From a virus, in the IMG/VR virus record IMGVR_UViG_3300019487_000018, positions 1 through 64,000 of that record: DNA of 64,000 bases; one strand, written 5' to 3'. The translations under genes were made by a program, and so were the position numbers. This document shows, one piece after another, positions 1-7,676 of this stretch (positions are counted from its first letter, which is position 1; each line of letters starts with the position of its first letter). Below the pieces are notes generated by a model. It was not told the origin of the DNA and ran no database searches. It saw only the letters and a list, made by a program, of their open reading frames with translations.

Positions 1-138
1 TGACCATACCATCAATGCCTGACGAACATACACATTACCCTGACCATCAGTGCAATACAAGTAGGGTGTTTGACCTACTAACTCTTTGATGGGAACTTTT
101 CCAAACAACGTGTTTATTGGTGTGTTCCCGCCAAGGCA
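1..138 (-). mobile_element. intein N-terminal (Hint) segment in the ribonucleotide reductase gene, partial
   Basis: From Cys229 of the reductase frame the translation reads CLGGNTPINTLFGKVPIKEL and continues with GQTPYLYCTDGQGNVYVRQA. This matches intein block A (Cys1, a T/P-I turn, then G-x-x-x-I-x-E-L) and not a reductase. The insertion point lies directly before the Cys of the conserved GVL-x-CDHPD segment, which would supply a Cys at +1. The rest of the intein, any endonuclease domain and the C-extein lie outside the window. Confidence 0.8.
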
Positions 139-822
139 ATCCAAGACACCCATCATTGCGCCCTTACGGATCTTGCCTTTTGCCTTCGTATTCACACTCT
201 TGCGACCAGAACCAGCAGTGATTACGTCAGACACCTTATCAAAGATCTCCATGTACTTGACAGCACCGGGCGTCTCGACGCCAATACCATCAATGAAGGC
301 ACCACGCGGACGAAGGTAAGAGAAGTTTTCACCCCAACCACCTTCTGACTTAAGTGTATGTGCCTGAGCTCGAACATGTTCGAAGATGCCGTCGAGACTG
401 TCTGGATCGTATTTCACTCGTGGGCCAGTGAAACAATTCATCAGAGTTGTGCCGCCCCACTGAGTGCCAGCGTTTGCATAGATCCGACCACCGCACGTTC
501 CCTTGAAGTTTGATAGCAGATTGTAGAACTTCTCGGTCCACTCGAGCCGAAGATCCATCGTTTTTTCCATCGAAGCCGCTGCAGCCGCAACACGGAAGAT
601 TGTGTCGTTGATGGTTTCATCATTATGATCCTTATACGTACTTGCCCAAACCTCTTCAGAGAATGCATCCTCAAAAACTGTCGGGTTTTCGTTGATCAGT
701 CGACATTTGAGGAGATAGAGGTAATCGTCTTCGGTTAGGTTATCGCGTGGAGGGGGGGTCAGGTGATGTGATTGAAAAATGCTAGCGCGTGTCGCTGTAT
801 TCTCTTGAACAGAGCTCGACAT
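1..822 (-). CDS. ribonucleoside-diphosphate reductase, class II-like, 5' part, interrupted by an intein (truncated by window edge)
   Basis: The frame is open from an ATG at 822 to the window edge with no stop. The start has AAGGAG 8 nt upstream. The first 228 residues look like a reductase large chain: GGRIYANAGT and TLMNCF in the substrate region, then SEGGWGENFSYLRPRGAF, then ETPGAVKYMEIFD. This arrangement resembles B12-dependent (class II) or related enzymes, which reduce ribonucleotides for phage DNA synthesis. After KGAMMGVLD, where homologues continue CDHPD, the sequence changes at Cys229 into an intein N-terminus. The start overlaps the 3' end of the dCMP deaminase gene by 64 nt, so the two are cotranscribed. 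No small subunit is visible, which fits class II but does not prove it. Confidence 0.85.
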   Translation of the reverse strand, partial: MSSSVQENTATRASIFQSHHLTPPPRDNLTEDDYLYLLKCRLINENPTVFEDAFSEEVWASTYKDHNDETINDTIFRVAAAAASMEKTMDLRLEWTEKFYNLLSNFKGTCGGRIYANAGTQWGGTTLMNCFTGPRVKYDPDSLDGIFEHVRAQAHTLKSEGGWGENFSYLRPRGAFIDGIGVETPGAVKYMEIFDKVSDVITAGSGRKSVNTKAKGKIRKGAMMGVLDCLGGNTPINTLFGKVPIKELVGQTPYLYCTDGQGNVYVRQALMVWS

Positions 823-1274
823 TTATTGTGCTCCTTGTTGTTCTTGTTAATGATGTTGTGGTCAACCGACATTTGATGCACAGGTATCTCACATCGGTTA
901 AGGAAATCTAGTCCTACGAAACTCTTTGGATGGTCTTCGATATAATATACGTCTTTAATCCCTGCCTGGTAGAGGAGTTTTGCACATGAAAGACACGGAG
1001 CTAGAGTACAGAACAGCGTAGCGCCTTCACCGCTTTCTGTGCTTCTAGCTAGCTTCGCAATGGCATTCGCTTCCGCGTGGGAAAGCTCCGCATGCGTCTT
1101 GCCAGTTTCATCTTCGCAACAGTTCTCCCACCCCGGAGGCATACCATTGAAGCCGATAGAAATGATTCGATCGTTCTTGACGATCAAACAACCCACCTGT
1201 TTGTCCTTGCAGTATGATAGCTTCGCATACTCCAAAGCCGCTCTCATGTGGGCGTGAGCGTATCGTTCTTTCAT
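759..1274 (-). CDS. deoxycytidylate (dCMP) deaminase
   Basis: 171 residues, close to the family's usual length. It converts dCMP to dUMP, the precursor for dTMP synthesis in infected cells. The zinc/catalytic signature is complete: H66-A-E68 and P93-C-L-S-C97. An N-terminal CKDKQVGCLIVKNDRIISIGFNG segment forms the first strands of the cytidine deaminase fold. No strong Shine-Dalgarno precedes the ATG at 1274. A late-type TGTAAATA box sits only 10 nt upstream, unusually close. The reductase start lies inside its 3' end, making a small nucleotide-metabolism operon. Confidence 0.93.
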   Translation of the reverse strand: MKERYAHAHMRAALEYAKLSYCKDKQVGCLIVKNDRIISIGFNGMPPGWENCCEDETGKTHAELSHAEANAIAKLARSTESGEGATLFCTLAPCLSCAKLLYQAGIKDVYYIEDHPKSFVGLDFLNRCEIPVHQMSVDHNIINKNNKEHNKCRALFKRIQRHALAFFNHIT

Positions 1275-1284
1275 AGGTTCGTCT

Positions 1285-1292
1285 TATTTACA
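1285..1292 (-). promoter_or_regulatory. late-type -10 box TGTAAATA (weak candidate)
   Basis: Core TAAATA 10 nt upstream of the dCMP deaminase ATG. The spacing is shorter than for the other copies (18-40 nt), so it may be fortuitous. Confidence 0.3.
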
Positions 1293-1373
1293 GTCCGCTT
1301 ATCAAGGTTTGGTTTTATGTGCGGAAATCACATTGTTTGCTATGATAGTTGAACATAGTTCGGGTTTCAACGG

Positions 1374-1401
1374 TTGACATTACCTGATTAGTCATTGTAC
1401 T
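1374..1401 (+). promoter_or_regulatory. possible sigma70-like promoter (TTGACA, poor -10)
   Basis: A perfect TTGACA (1374-1379) is followed after 16 nt by TGTACT (1396-1401), a poor -10. It lies in the divergent gap between dCMP deaminase and the 1463 gene. A short hairpin CACCC-GTTC-GGGTG (1421-1434) follows in the presumed leader. Confidence 0.3.
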
Positions 1402-1462
1402 GTTTACCTCGTAAAGGGTGCACCCGTTCGGGTGTTTCGATCAATTCTCTGAGTCCTTAATC

Positions 1463-1753
1463 ATGGCCGAATTGAACAAAGAAGCAAAAGACAAAGATAT
1501 TCAACAGATCGTGCGATACCTGGTCACGACTTTCAACTCCGCAACATCGAAGATGGAACGCCCGTTCCGAACCAGTAAAGGCATTGCAAATCAACTGTAC
1601 AAGTGGCAGACTGAGTTTGCATATCGATTGAATGATGTGATGCAAAGTCCACGGGCTCTACAACAAGCAAACATCGGCCGGTGTAACGAGTTCATCGACG
1701 AGGCCGTTCAAATTTTGAACCAACTCGAAGAGTCAAAAGAAGCGAAAAAGTAA
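1463..1753 (+). CDS. hypothetical protein (96 aa)
   Basis: Starts MAELNKEAKDKDIQQIVRY and is mostly helical and charged, with a Lys/Glu-rich C-terminus. I do not recognise the family. The frame is open back to a GTG at 1418, but that start would translate through the 1421-1434 hairpin and has no ribosome site. The ATG at 1463 gives a more normal N-terminus, although its Shine-Dalgarno is also weak. It is the first gene of the plus-strand block and is followed by a late promoter for the next gene. Confidence 0.6.
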   Translation: MAELNKEAKDKDIQQIVRYLVTTFNSATSKMERPFRTSKGIANQLYKWQTEFAYRLNDVMQSPRALQQANIGRCNEFIDEAVQILNQLEESKEAKK

Positions 1754-1766
1754 CCAAAAACACCCG

Positions 1767-1774
1767 CATAAATA
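1767..1774 (+). promoter_or_regulatory. late promoter -10 box CATAAATA
   Basis: 20 nt before the ATG at 1795. It forms the left arm of an inverted repeat (1766-1773 against 1791-1798) whose right arm covers the start codon. Confidence 0.65.
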
Positions 1775-1794
1775 CCCTCTCTCGAGGGCGATTT

Positions 1795-2346
1795 ATGCGT
1801 ATTGAAGATGTGCTTGGTTATGATGAGGATATTCGCCGAGCGGCGAAGATACTCACGCAACAATGCTCACAGTTTCTGAAGGAAACTTGTGGTGTTCCTC
1901 TTCTGAAGTCACTGCCACCGTATCCGGACCTGCTCCAGAAGATCAAGGTTCGTCATAAACGCGAAGACACCGTTGCTGAGGCTTTCAACAAAGCGTTCAG
2001 CACAAACATTCGTCAACGAGCGATCTTCACTTACACCAAATCACCAGTAGTTGAAGGGTGTGAACCGTCGTACATATTCCCAATCAACGGGTATAAGTAC
2101 CTTTACAGCCATGAGGTTCGTAATTCTTCTGTCGACTATCAAGATGTTTTGAACACGTTATTCGAGAACCTTAATGGAGACAAGGCTGTTGAGATTGTCA
2201 CCGATCTTGTCAAATACACGTATGTAAGGGAAAATCTCATCGAGGGCATTCTATCAGAGAGTGAGATCATTTTCTACGGCATTCCGTACTTCTACGCGGT
2301 TCGAGTGCGCGGCTGTCCCGATTATCGCAAACTGCTAAATACTTAA
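1795..2346 (+). CDS. conserved phage protein of unknown function (183 aa)
   Basis: Soluble protein without membrane segments. The order of segments resembles a family of phage hypotheticals: an early CSQFLKET, then a basic-acidic HKREDT, then AFNKAFSTNIRQRAIF and IFPINGYKYLYSHEV. I recognise this pattern but know no function for it. The ATG is preceded by GAGG and by a late promoter, so it is probably made late. The start codon lies inside a perfect 8-bp inverted repeat shared with the promoter. The gene ends within the late promoter of the next gene. Confidence 0.75.
   Translation: MRIEDVLGYDEDIRRAAKILTQQCSQFLKETCGVPLLKSLPPYPDLLQKIKVRHKREDTVAEAFNKAFSTNIRQRAIFTYTKSPVVEGCEPSYIFPINGYKYLYSHEVRNSSVDYQDVLNTLFENLNGDKAVEIVTDLVKYTYVRENLIEGILSESEIIFYGIPYFYAVRVRGCPDYRKLLNT
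2334..2341 (+). promoter_or_regulatory. late promoter -10 box GCTAAATA
   Basis: 21 nt before the ATG at 2363, overlapping the last codons of the upstream gene. Confidence 0.65.
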
Positions 2347-2362
2347 CGCTAAAGGAAAATCA

Positions 2363-2671
2363 ATGACAGCTGTCAACTTATTCAAACTAATCAACGGTCA
2401 AGAGGTCATCGCAAAAATCAAGTCGCAAACTGACGAGTACTTCGATGTTCAAGATGTAAGAGAAATCGCTCCTGTGCCTGTGATGGGTCCGGATGGTAAA
2501 CAAGGTTTCAAATTGACCTTAGCGCCATACATCTTCGCAACGAATGCCAATGAGAAGAACATGTTCATATACAAAGGCAGCATTGCTGGACGCGTATCCG
2601 AGCTTCCTGACAATCTCGAGAAGGAATACCTTTCGTCCGTGTCAGGCATCATGCTCGCCAAGGGAATGTAA
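2363..2671 (+). CDS. small LSm-like phage protein (102 aa)
   Basis: The N-terminus MTAVNLFKLINGQEVIAKI, followed by alternating strands with DVQDVREIAPVPV, resembles the Sm-like beta-barrel proteins common in T4-like phages of marine and soil bacteria. These are of Hfq/LSm fold and unproven function. AAAGGA precedes the ATG and a late promoter lies just upstream. Its stop overlaps the next start (TAATG at 2669-2673), so the two are translationally coupled. The fold assignment is by pattern only. Confidence 0.65.
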   Translation: MTAVNLFKLINGQEVIAKIKSQTDEYFDVQDVREIAPVPVMGPDGKQGFKLTLAPYIFATNANEKNMFIYKGSIAGRVSELPDNLEKEYLSSVSGIMLAKGM

Positions 2672-3654
2672 TGAGATCAGCGCGCGGTGAAATCGTTTAC
2701 CAGTGTGACACATGCAGCCGAAAAGTGCGTGTTCCACTCAACATTTACAGTTTCGATGTTGTGCAGCGATGCATCATCACCGAGAACTGTCCCGGTAAAC
2801 TTTTCCCCGTCAAAAACCTGAAAGAAATTAACGAAACCCCTGTTTTTCCTCCTGAAGTGCCAGGACTTGAAGACTGGTTTCAACGGAAGATCCTGTTCAA
2901 CCACGTGCAGTCGATTGCAAATCAGGTATGGCTGATTCAACACAACCTCGGTTCGAAACCTCTTGTTCAAGTTTTGATCGACCGTCAAATTTCCAACGAC
3001 GAATTCACACAAGTTGAGCTTGCTCCAGACGAATTCGAAGTGATCACAATCGACTTAAACACAGTACAGGTCGTTCTTTTTAGAGCCGAAAGTGGTATCG
3101 CTCAGTGCATTGGTACGGCTTCATTAAACCTGATTAACCCACAAGTTATCACAACAGTTACGCTGTCTGACATACAGTTGACTGGCGATGCTGAGCTGAC
3201 TATTGCAACGAGCGATCCAAGCACATTGATTTCTGTCACAATCGTCTTCAAGGGCAACAATCCTGACACAGTTGTATCATACGTCGGTGTTGACAACGCT
3301 CCTTCGATTGACTCACCATGGGTGGGAGCGAACATAGTCCACATCGCTGGAAAGAACTACACGGTGCGAAGCTTCAACATTCTGACCAATCTACCAGCTG
3401 CTGCATACTTCTCGAACGGATTGATCAACGATGGCTCTCAAATCTTCTTCACAGGATTCAGTTCAGAGATCAACCAAAACTTCATTCTGTTAGGACGTCC
3501 ACCGTTCAGTGCTGTTGATCGAATCACCGATCAAGTGATTGACATTGCAACAATTGATCCAGTCGCTCCGGCCACATATTACAACCGCGGAGAGATGTTT
3601 GCTAACCCTGCTGCAATTAGGTCAATATACCCTCCTGTGATCGTCGTTGCCTAA
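2671..3654 (+). CDS. virion structural protein candidate with N-terminal zinc ribbon (327 aa)
   Basis: The N-terminus carries CDTC near residues 13-16 and a second Cys pair near residues 33 and 40, which could bind zinc. The rest is Thr/Ser/Val-rich beta sequence of the kind seen in phage tail or fibre proteins (for example around TVTLSDIQLTGDAELTI), with WLIQHNLGSKPLVQVL typical of fibre or baseplate attachment modules. Translation is coupled to the LSm-like gene by a 1-nt overlap. I assign no specific particle location. Confidence 0.65.
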   Translation: MRSARGEIVYQCDTCSRKVRVPLNIYSFDVVQRCIITENCPGKLFPVKNLKEINETPVFPPEVPGLEDWFQRKILFNHVQSIANQVWLIQHNLGSKPLVQVLIDRQISNDEFTQVELAPDEFEVITIDLNTVQVVLFRAESGIAQCIGTASLNLINPQVITTVTLSDIQLTGDAELTIATSDPSTLISVTIVFKGNNPDTVVSYVGVDNAPSIDSPWVGANIVHIAGKNYTVRSFNILTNLPAAAYFSNGLINDGSQIFFTGFSSEINQNFILLGRPPFSAVDRITDQVIDIATIDPVAPATYYNRGEMFANPAAIRSIYPPVIVVA

Positions 3655-3675
3655 ACAACACAAAAGCCTTATACT
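3647..3675 (+). promoter_or_regulatory. sigma70-like promoter of the helicase operon
   Basis: TTGCCT (3647-3652), 17-nt spacer, TATACT (3670-3675), 27 nt before the helicase ATG. No late box is present here, consistent with early or middle expression of a replication gene. Confidence 0.55.
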
Positions 3676-3702
3676 CGGCAACAATAACAACAAGGAAGCA
3701 AC

Positions 3703-5028
3703 ATGAACGATCAAGCTGAAAAGCAACAGCTTTTGCTTGAATATTTGCTATCGTCGCCTGATGCGTATGCGATATGCAAAGCTATCATCAAGCCCGAATA
3801 CTTCAATCCTGAGTTTCGCAAGACAATCCAATTCGTTGACAAGTACTATGATGAATTTAGTGGACTACCCACTCCGGCTCAAGTTTACGCGGAAACCAAA
3901 CTCGGGTTGGAATGCCGTCAAGTAACTCCTCAGATGCTGAAATGGACACTCCAAGAGACGGAAGCGTTCTGTAAACAGCGAGCAGTTATGTCAAAAGTCT
4001 ATGCCGCACCCGAGCTAGCGAAACAAGGCAAGTACGAAGAGATTCTTCAAGGACTAAAAGAAGCGATTCTTCTTTCACTCACCCGCAATCTCGGTGTTGA
4101 TTACTTTCACGATCCTCTCGCTCGTCTCGAGGAACTGGTTCGGCAGCCACTTCGAACACCAATGGGATTTACACCCCTTGACGATTTGATGAACGGAGGA
4201 TTGGCCCGTAGTGAGACGATCATGTTCTGTGCTAACTCAGGCGTTGGTAAGTCAATCACACTCGCGAATTTAGCGTACAACTTCGTTCACCGTGGCTTCA
4301 ACGTTGTGTACATCTCGCTTGAATTGTCTGAGAATTTGATCTCACAACGATTCGATATCATGTATTCCGGTATTCCAACATTCCTCGTGAACAAGGAATA
4401 TCAAACGATTGCAGCAAAAATTCATGAAGTGTCAGCAGGTGTCAAACTAGGCAACTTGAAAATCAAGTACATGCCTAGTGATACCAACGCCAATGAGATT
4501 CGAGCATATTTGAAAGAGTACCAGTTACAGTACGGATTTGCCCCTGATGTGATCATCGTCGATTATCTTGACAAAATGGGTACGAATCAGAAAATGGGCT
4601 ATGAAAATATCTGGCTTCGAGACAAATACGCAGCAGAACAACTTGATGATTTGGGGAAAGAATACAATGCTTTCGTCGCGACTGCTTCCCAGCTAAATAG
4701 AGGTGCGATTGAGGCAGAAGAACTCAACCAAGGGCACACGGCTGGAGGCATCAGCAAGGTGAACACGGTCGACTGGCAGTGGGCAATTGTGATGACTGGA
4801 GCAATGAAAGCCGAAGGTGTCATGATGTTCACATGTTTGAAATCTCGTAGTAGCGACGCTGTCGGTAAAACAGTTAATATGAGATGGGATAACAAACACC
4901 TGCGGATTCTTGATCCAGAAAAAGAGGAAGAAGAGGACGTCCTGATTGCTCCGGGTATTGCTCGGTCAACGATCAAAGGATTGCCACAGAAAAGCAAAAA
5001 GTCAATACTTGATATTATAGGAGACTAA
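3703..5028 (+). CDS. gp41: replicative DNA helicase, DnaB/T4 gp41 family
   Basis: 441 residues, near the T4 gp41 length. It is a RecA-fold hexameric helicase that unwinds the replication fork 5'-3' and works with primase. Walker A is ANSGVGKS at 177-184. The Walker B strand is DVIIVDYLD at 282-290, with SLEL near 205-208. An N-terminal helical domain (1-145) precedes the ATPase core. An ATASQLNRG sensor segment and a KSR-rich arginine-finger region follow. AAGGAAG precedes the ATG and a sigma70-like promoter lies upstream. Two small genes follow at close spacing. Confidence 0.93.
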   Translation: MNDQAEKQQLLLEYLLSSPDAYAICKAIIKPEYFNPEFRKTIQFVDKYYDEFSGLPTPAQVYAETKLGLECRQVTPQMLKWTLQETEAFCKQRAVMSKVYAAPELAKQGKYEEILQGLKEAILLSLTRNLGVDYFHDPLARLEELVRQPLRTPMGFTPLDDLMNGGLARSETIMFCANSGVGKSITLANLAYNFVHRGFNVVYISLELSENLISQRFDIMYSGIPTFLVNKEYQTIAAKIHEVSAGVKLGNLKIKYMPSDTNANEIRAYLKEYQLQYGFAPDVIIVDYLDKMGTNQKMGYENIWLRDKYAAEQLDDLGKEYNAFVATASQLNRGAIEAEELNQGHTAGGISKVNTVDWQWAIVMTGAMKAEGVMMFTCLKSRSSDAVGKTVNMRWDNKHLRILDPEKEEEEDVLIAPGIARSTIKGLPQKSKKSILDIIGD

Positions 5029-5030
5029 CA

Positions 5031-5324
5031 ATGCCAAAAGTACAAACAACAGAAACACTTAACATCGACGGCCAGCTTTACGCAGCAGCAAAGATGAGCC
5101 CGAACATTCAGCAGCTGATTGCAATGTTCGACGAATGGCGCCAAAAAGAAGTTGATGCACAATCGGAACTTCTGATGGTTCGCTCTGCTCTTCGCGACCT
5201 ACAACGCGAAATGTACAACACAATTGTTGCTGAACGCGATGCTGCAATGAAGGCAGCCGCAGCATTTGCGCCGGCCCCTGTGCCTGCTCCAGCAAACGAG
5301 GACAGTGATGTCGAAGGCGAATAA
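5031..5324 (+). CDS. DUF6447-like small protein (97 aa)
   Basis: It starts 3 nt after the helicase stop. NIDGQLY is followed by a long amphipathic helix (MFDEWRQKEVDAQSELLMVRS), the layout of small phage proteins of the DUF6447 type. The C-terminus is Ala/Pro-rich and acidic. Function unknown. The location suggests cotranscription with the helicase. Confidence 0.65.
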   Translation: MPKVQTTETLNIDGQLYAAAKMSPNIQQLIAMFDEWRQKEVDAQSELLMVRSALRDLQREMYNTIVAERDAAMKAAAAFAPAPVPAPANEDSDVEGE

Positions 5325-5625
5325 GTTCGACGAAGCGGAAATCTATGACGTTCGATATGAAAGTTTGAAGGGGGAAGTGTCTCAACGGACGATTATTCCG
5401 ATCATCGTTCCCCCTACAAACATCAAAGCTCTCGATGTGTCTGAACGCACCGCTCAAGAACAGGTTCTGCTGCGCAACTTGTGGGCTGCCTATGCAGACT
5501 ACCGTGACCAATTCTCCGAACAAATGTTCGATTTTGAGACATGGTTGGATCACACCGGCCAAAGGCCTGATTTTGAGCTGAAATACCGTACATTCGTTCC
5601 TGAGAATCTGCAGACCATTGAGTAA
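5308..5625 (+). CDS. hypothetical protein (105 aa)
   Basis: Start chosen at ATG 5308 (MSKANKFDEAE), which overlaps the previous gene by 17 nt and has GAGG upstream. The open frame extends further but inside the preceding gene. The sequence is acidic and helical, with a Trp/Tyr-rich middle. I do not recognise it. Confidence 0.65.
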   Translation: MSKANKFDEAEIYDVRYESLKGEVSQRTIIPIIVPPTNIKALDVSERTAQEQVLLRNLWAAYADYRDQFSEQMFDFETWLDHTGQRPDFELKYRTFVPENLQTIE

Positions 5626-5647
5626 ACGGCTTTTTCTCTGAGCTGGT

Positions 5648-5655
5648 CATAAATA
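5648..5655 (+). promoter_or_regulatory. late promoter -10 box CATAAATA
   Basis: 30 nt before the chosen ATG at 5686. An upstream in-frame ATG (5656) would lie on the promoter itself. Confidence 0.65.
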
Positions 5656-5685
5656 ATGCACACAGTTCTAAAAGGGAAGCTACCT

Positions 5686-6711
5686 ATGGATTTGCTCAAA
5701 AAACTCGAGGAAGAAGCTGCAGGGGGCGCAGTTGGAGCAGGGGCGGTTGCCGTTTATTCCATGCCTCTTTTCGCTATGGCCATCAAGTCGAAAAAGCCGA
5801 AGAAAAAGAAGGTCAAGAAGCGCATGGGTCTTCATGAGGCGTTCCTAAGACTTAACGAGATTGAAAATGGACACGGCGATCCTAGCATGTCTCATCCTCA
5901 ATTCGACCAAACAGAAGTCATTTCAAAACTCAAAGCACTTGAGAAAAAGGACAAGATCGATAAGGGTTCCGCTACAACATTCGGACTCGAAGACGACAAG
6001 GGTAACCTTGTCCGTGTCACCGTTCAAGCTGATCAGGCAGATGAGTTCGAAAATGCGCTCAGTGCATTTCTTGCAAGTGAAGAAGAGCACGACGAACGTG
6101 TTCCAGAAGTTGCTGAAGTGTTGTTTCGTCTCCGTGACCGGTTCAACATTCTCGACGTAACGTGGCCAGAAGTTGAAGAGGATCAGGAAGAAGGACAGCA
6201 AGTTGCAGGTCAGGAAGGACAAGCAGGCCAGGAAGATCCAAATGCTCAGCCAGGCCAAGACGTTAGCGCTGACCTTGGTGCAGATGCAGGAATGGAAGCC
6301 CCAGCTGGAACTGATGACGTTCAGTCACTGCTCACTCAGGTAATTGACATGATGCGTGCAGACGCAGACGCTCGTAAAGCAGAAGCCGTTGCGCGCCAAA
6401 AGGAAGCTGAAGCAAAGGGCCACGTAGCGAGCGTTCATGGCGCCACAGCACGCGTCAAGCAAGAAGAACAGCTTCTTGACATGGAAGACTACTTCAAGAA
6501 AAAGCAAGAAGAAAAAAAAGAATCAAAGACACTGGCAAAGTTGGCACAGTGGAAGCGTGAAACAGCTGGCGAGCAAAACGCTATTCCTGATGAAGGTGCG
6601 GATCTGGGAGCAAAACAAGAAGAGGAAGAACTTGGTCGTAAGAACCTTCGCTTCCGTAGTCGAGTTCCGGCCTCTCACTTGGCAAACTTCATCCTCAAAA
6701 GGATCAAGTAA
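5686..6711 (+). CDS. probable virion/head-associated protein (341 aa), late
   Basis: Start chosen at 5686 (MDLLKKLEEEAAGG), which has AAAGGGAAG upstream. A Gly/Ala-rich apolar stretch ending AVYSMPLFAMAI (residues about 10-33) is followed by a Lys-rich segment (KKPKKKKVKKR). A Gln/Glu/Gly-rich linker lies near residues 165-205. The C-terminal half is a charged coiled coil ending in a basic tail. The composition resembles prohead core or internal head proteins, but I cannot name a family. The stop overlaps the next ATG (TAATG). Confidence 0.65.
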   Translation: MDLLKKLEEEAAGGAVGAGAVAVYSMPLFAMAIKSKKPKKKKVKKRMGLHEAFLRLNEIENGHGDPSMSHPQFDQTEVISKLKALEKKDKIDKGSATTFGLEDDKGNLVRVTVQADQADEFENALSAFLASEEEHDERVPEVAEVLFRLRDRFNILDVTWPEVEEDQEEGQQVAGQEGQAGQEDPNAQPGQDVSADLGADAGMEAPAGTDDVQSLLTQVIDMMRADADARKAEAVARQKEAEAKGHVASVHGATARVKQEEQLLDMEDYFKKKQEEKKESKTLAKLAQWKRETAGEQNAIPDEGADLGAKQEEEELGRKNLRFRSRVPASHLANFILKRIK

Positions 6712-7007
6712 TGGATTCATTCAAGCAGTATCTTGACCAACTGAATGAGTTGGCAGCATCAGCAGCAGCCGCAAAAGCCGCTGAAATCGACACAATGATT
6801 GCTGCCATCGACAACAAGATTCAACAGTTGACCAATCCGCTTAATAAGCAGAAGATGGGCCTTCAACGTCAAAAACAAGTGCTCCTCCCTCAAATCGAGA
6901 AAGAACGACAAGAGGCAGAACAACAACAGGGCCAACCGATGAAGCCATCAAGCAATGCAACGACTACCCCTGGCAGTTCCGGAGCTCAAACTCCTGGACA
7001 GAGCTAA
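6711..7007 (+). CDS. small coiled-coil protein (98 aa)
   Basis: Coupled to the previous gene by a 1-nt overlap. An Ala-rich amphipathic helix with heptads (residues about 5-70) is followed by a Gln-rich, then Ser/Thr/Pro-rich, disordered tail. Likely a partner of the preceding protein. Function unknown. Confidence 0.65.
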   Translation: MDSFKQYLDQLNELAASAAAAKAAEIDTMIAAIDNKIQQLTNPLNKQKMGLQRQKQVLLPQIEKERQEAEQQQGQPMKPSSNATTTPGSSGAQTPGQS

Positions 7008-7666
7008 TGTTCATTCACAAATCCGTAACACCCACTGAAACCAAAGTTCAAAATACACCAAAGGGTCGCTTTTACACGACGCCATCCGGCAAAATCTATC
7101 CTTCGATCACCAATCTACTTGGGGTGAAAGAAAGGCCATGGCTGATCGATTGGCGAACTTCTCTTGGTGAAATTGCTGCTGATAAGGAAACAAAGCGAGC
7201 TGCTGATAGAGGAACTGCTGTCCATTTGATGGCGGAACGTCTGCTTAATAATCACCCAAATCCAACCGAGGGACAAACAGCAACTGACGCTGCAGAATTT
7301 AACTCACTGCGATTGTTGTTAAAAAAGGTAAACAACATCTATGCTCAAGAGCTACCATTGTACAGTGATACGTTGAAGATCGCAGGTCGTGTTGACTGTG
7401 TTGCAGAATGGGAAGGACGTCTTGCAGTTGTTGATGTCAAAACGTCGACAAACGACAAGTACACACAAATGATTGAGGACTACTACCTTCAAACAACGGC
7501 GTATGCCTTGATGTTTGAGGAGCTATACAACATCCAAATCGACGATGTTGTCATTGTTATGTCGGTCGAAAAGGGAATTGTACCACTCGTTTTCAAAGCG
7601 CAGGTTGAGGCGTGGATTTGCCCACTGATCGAGCGTATAAATACGTACTATTCCAGCAGAAAATAG
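7007..7666 (+). CDS. PD-(D/E)XK nuclease, RecB/Cas4-like exonuclease
   Basis: 219 residues. The catalytic core is visible as GRVD (127-130), then AVVDVKTS with D143 and K145, followed by Q/Y residues on a helix (YYLQTTAYALMF). RGTAVHLMAE near 69-77 supplies the His/Glu of the N-terminal motif. These enzymes degrade or process DNA ends in phage recombination or host DNA turnover. The ATG overlaps the previous stop by 1 nt. The late promoter of the next gene sits at its 3' end. Confidence 0.85.
   Translation: MFIHKSVTPTETKVQNTPKGRFYTTPSGKIYPSITNLLGVKERPWLIDWRTSLGEIAADKETKRAADRGTAVHLMAERLLNNHPNPTEGQTATDAAEFNSLRLLLKKVNNIYAQELPLYSDTLKIAGRVDCVAEWEGRLAVVDVKTSTNDKYTQMIEDYYLQTTAYALMFEELYNIQIDDVVIVMSVEKGIVPLVFKAQVEAWICPLIERINTYYSSRK
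7636..7643 (+). promoter_or_regulatory. late promoter -10 box TATAAATA (exact T4 consensus)
   Basis: 33 nt before the ATG at 7677 and identical to the T4 late element. Confidence 0.75.
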
Positions 7667-7676
7667 GGGCACACCC

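Noticed and set aside
5059-5562. 167-codon minus-strand open frame opposite the two small genes after the helicase
   Set aside because: No ribosome site, Cys/Arg-rich composition typical of an antisense shadow, and both plus-strand genes are tightly packed.
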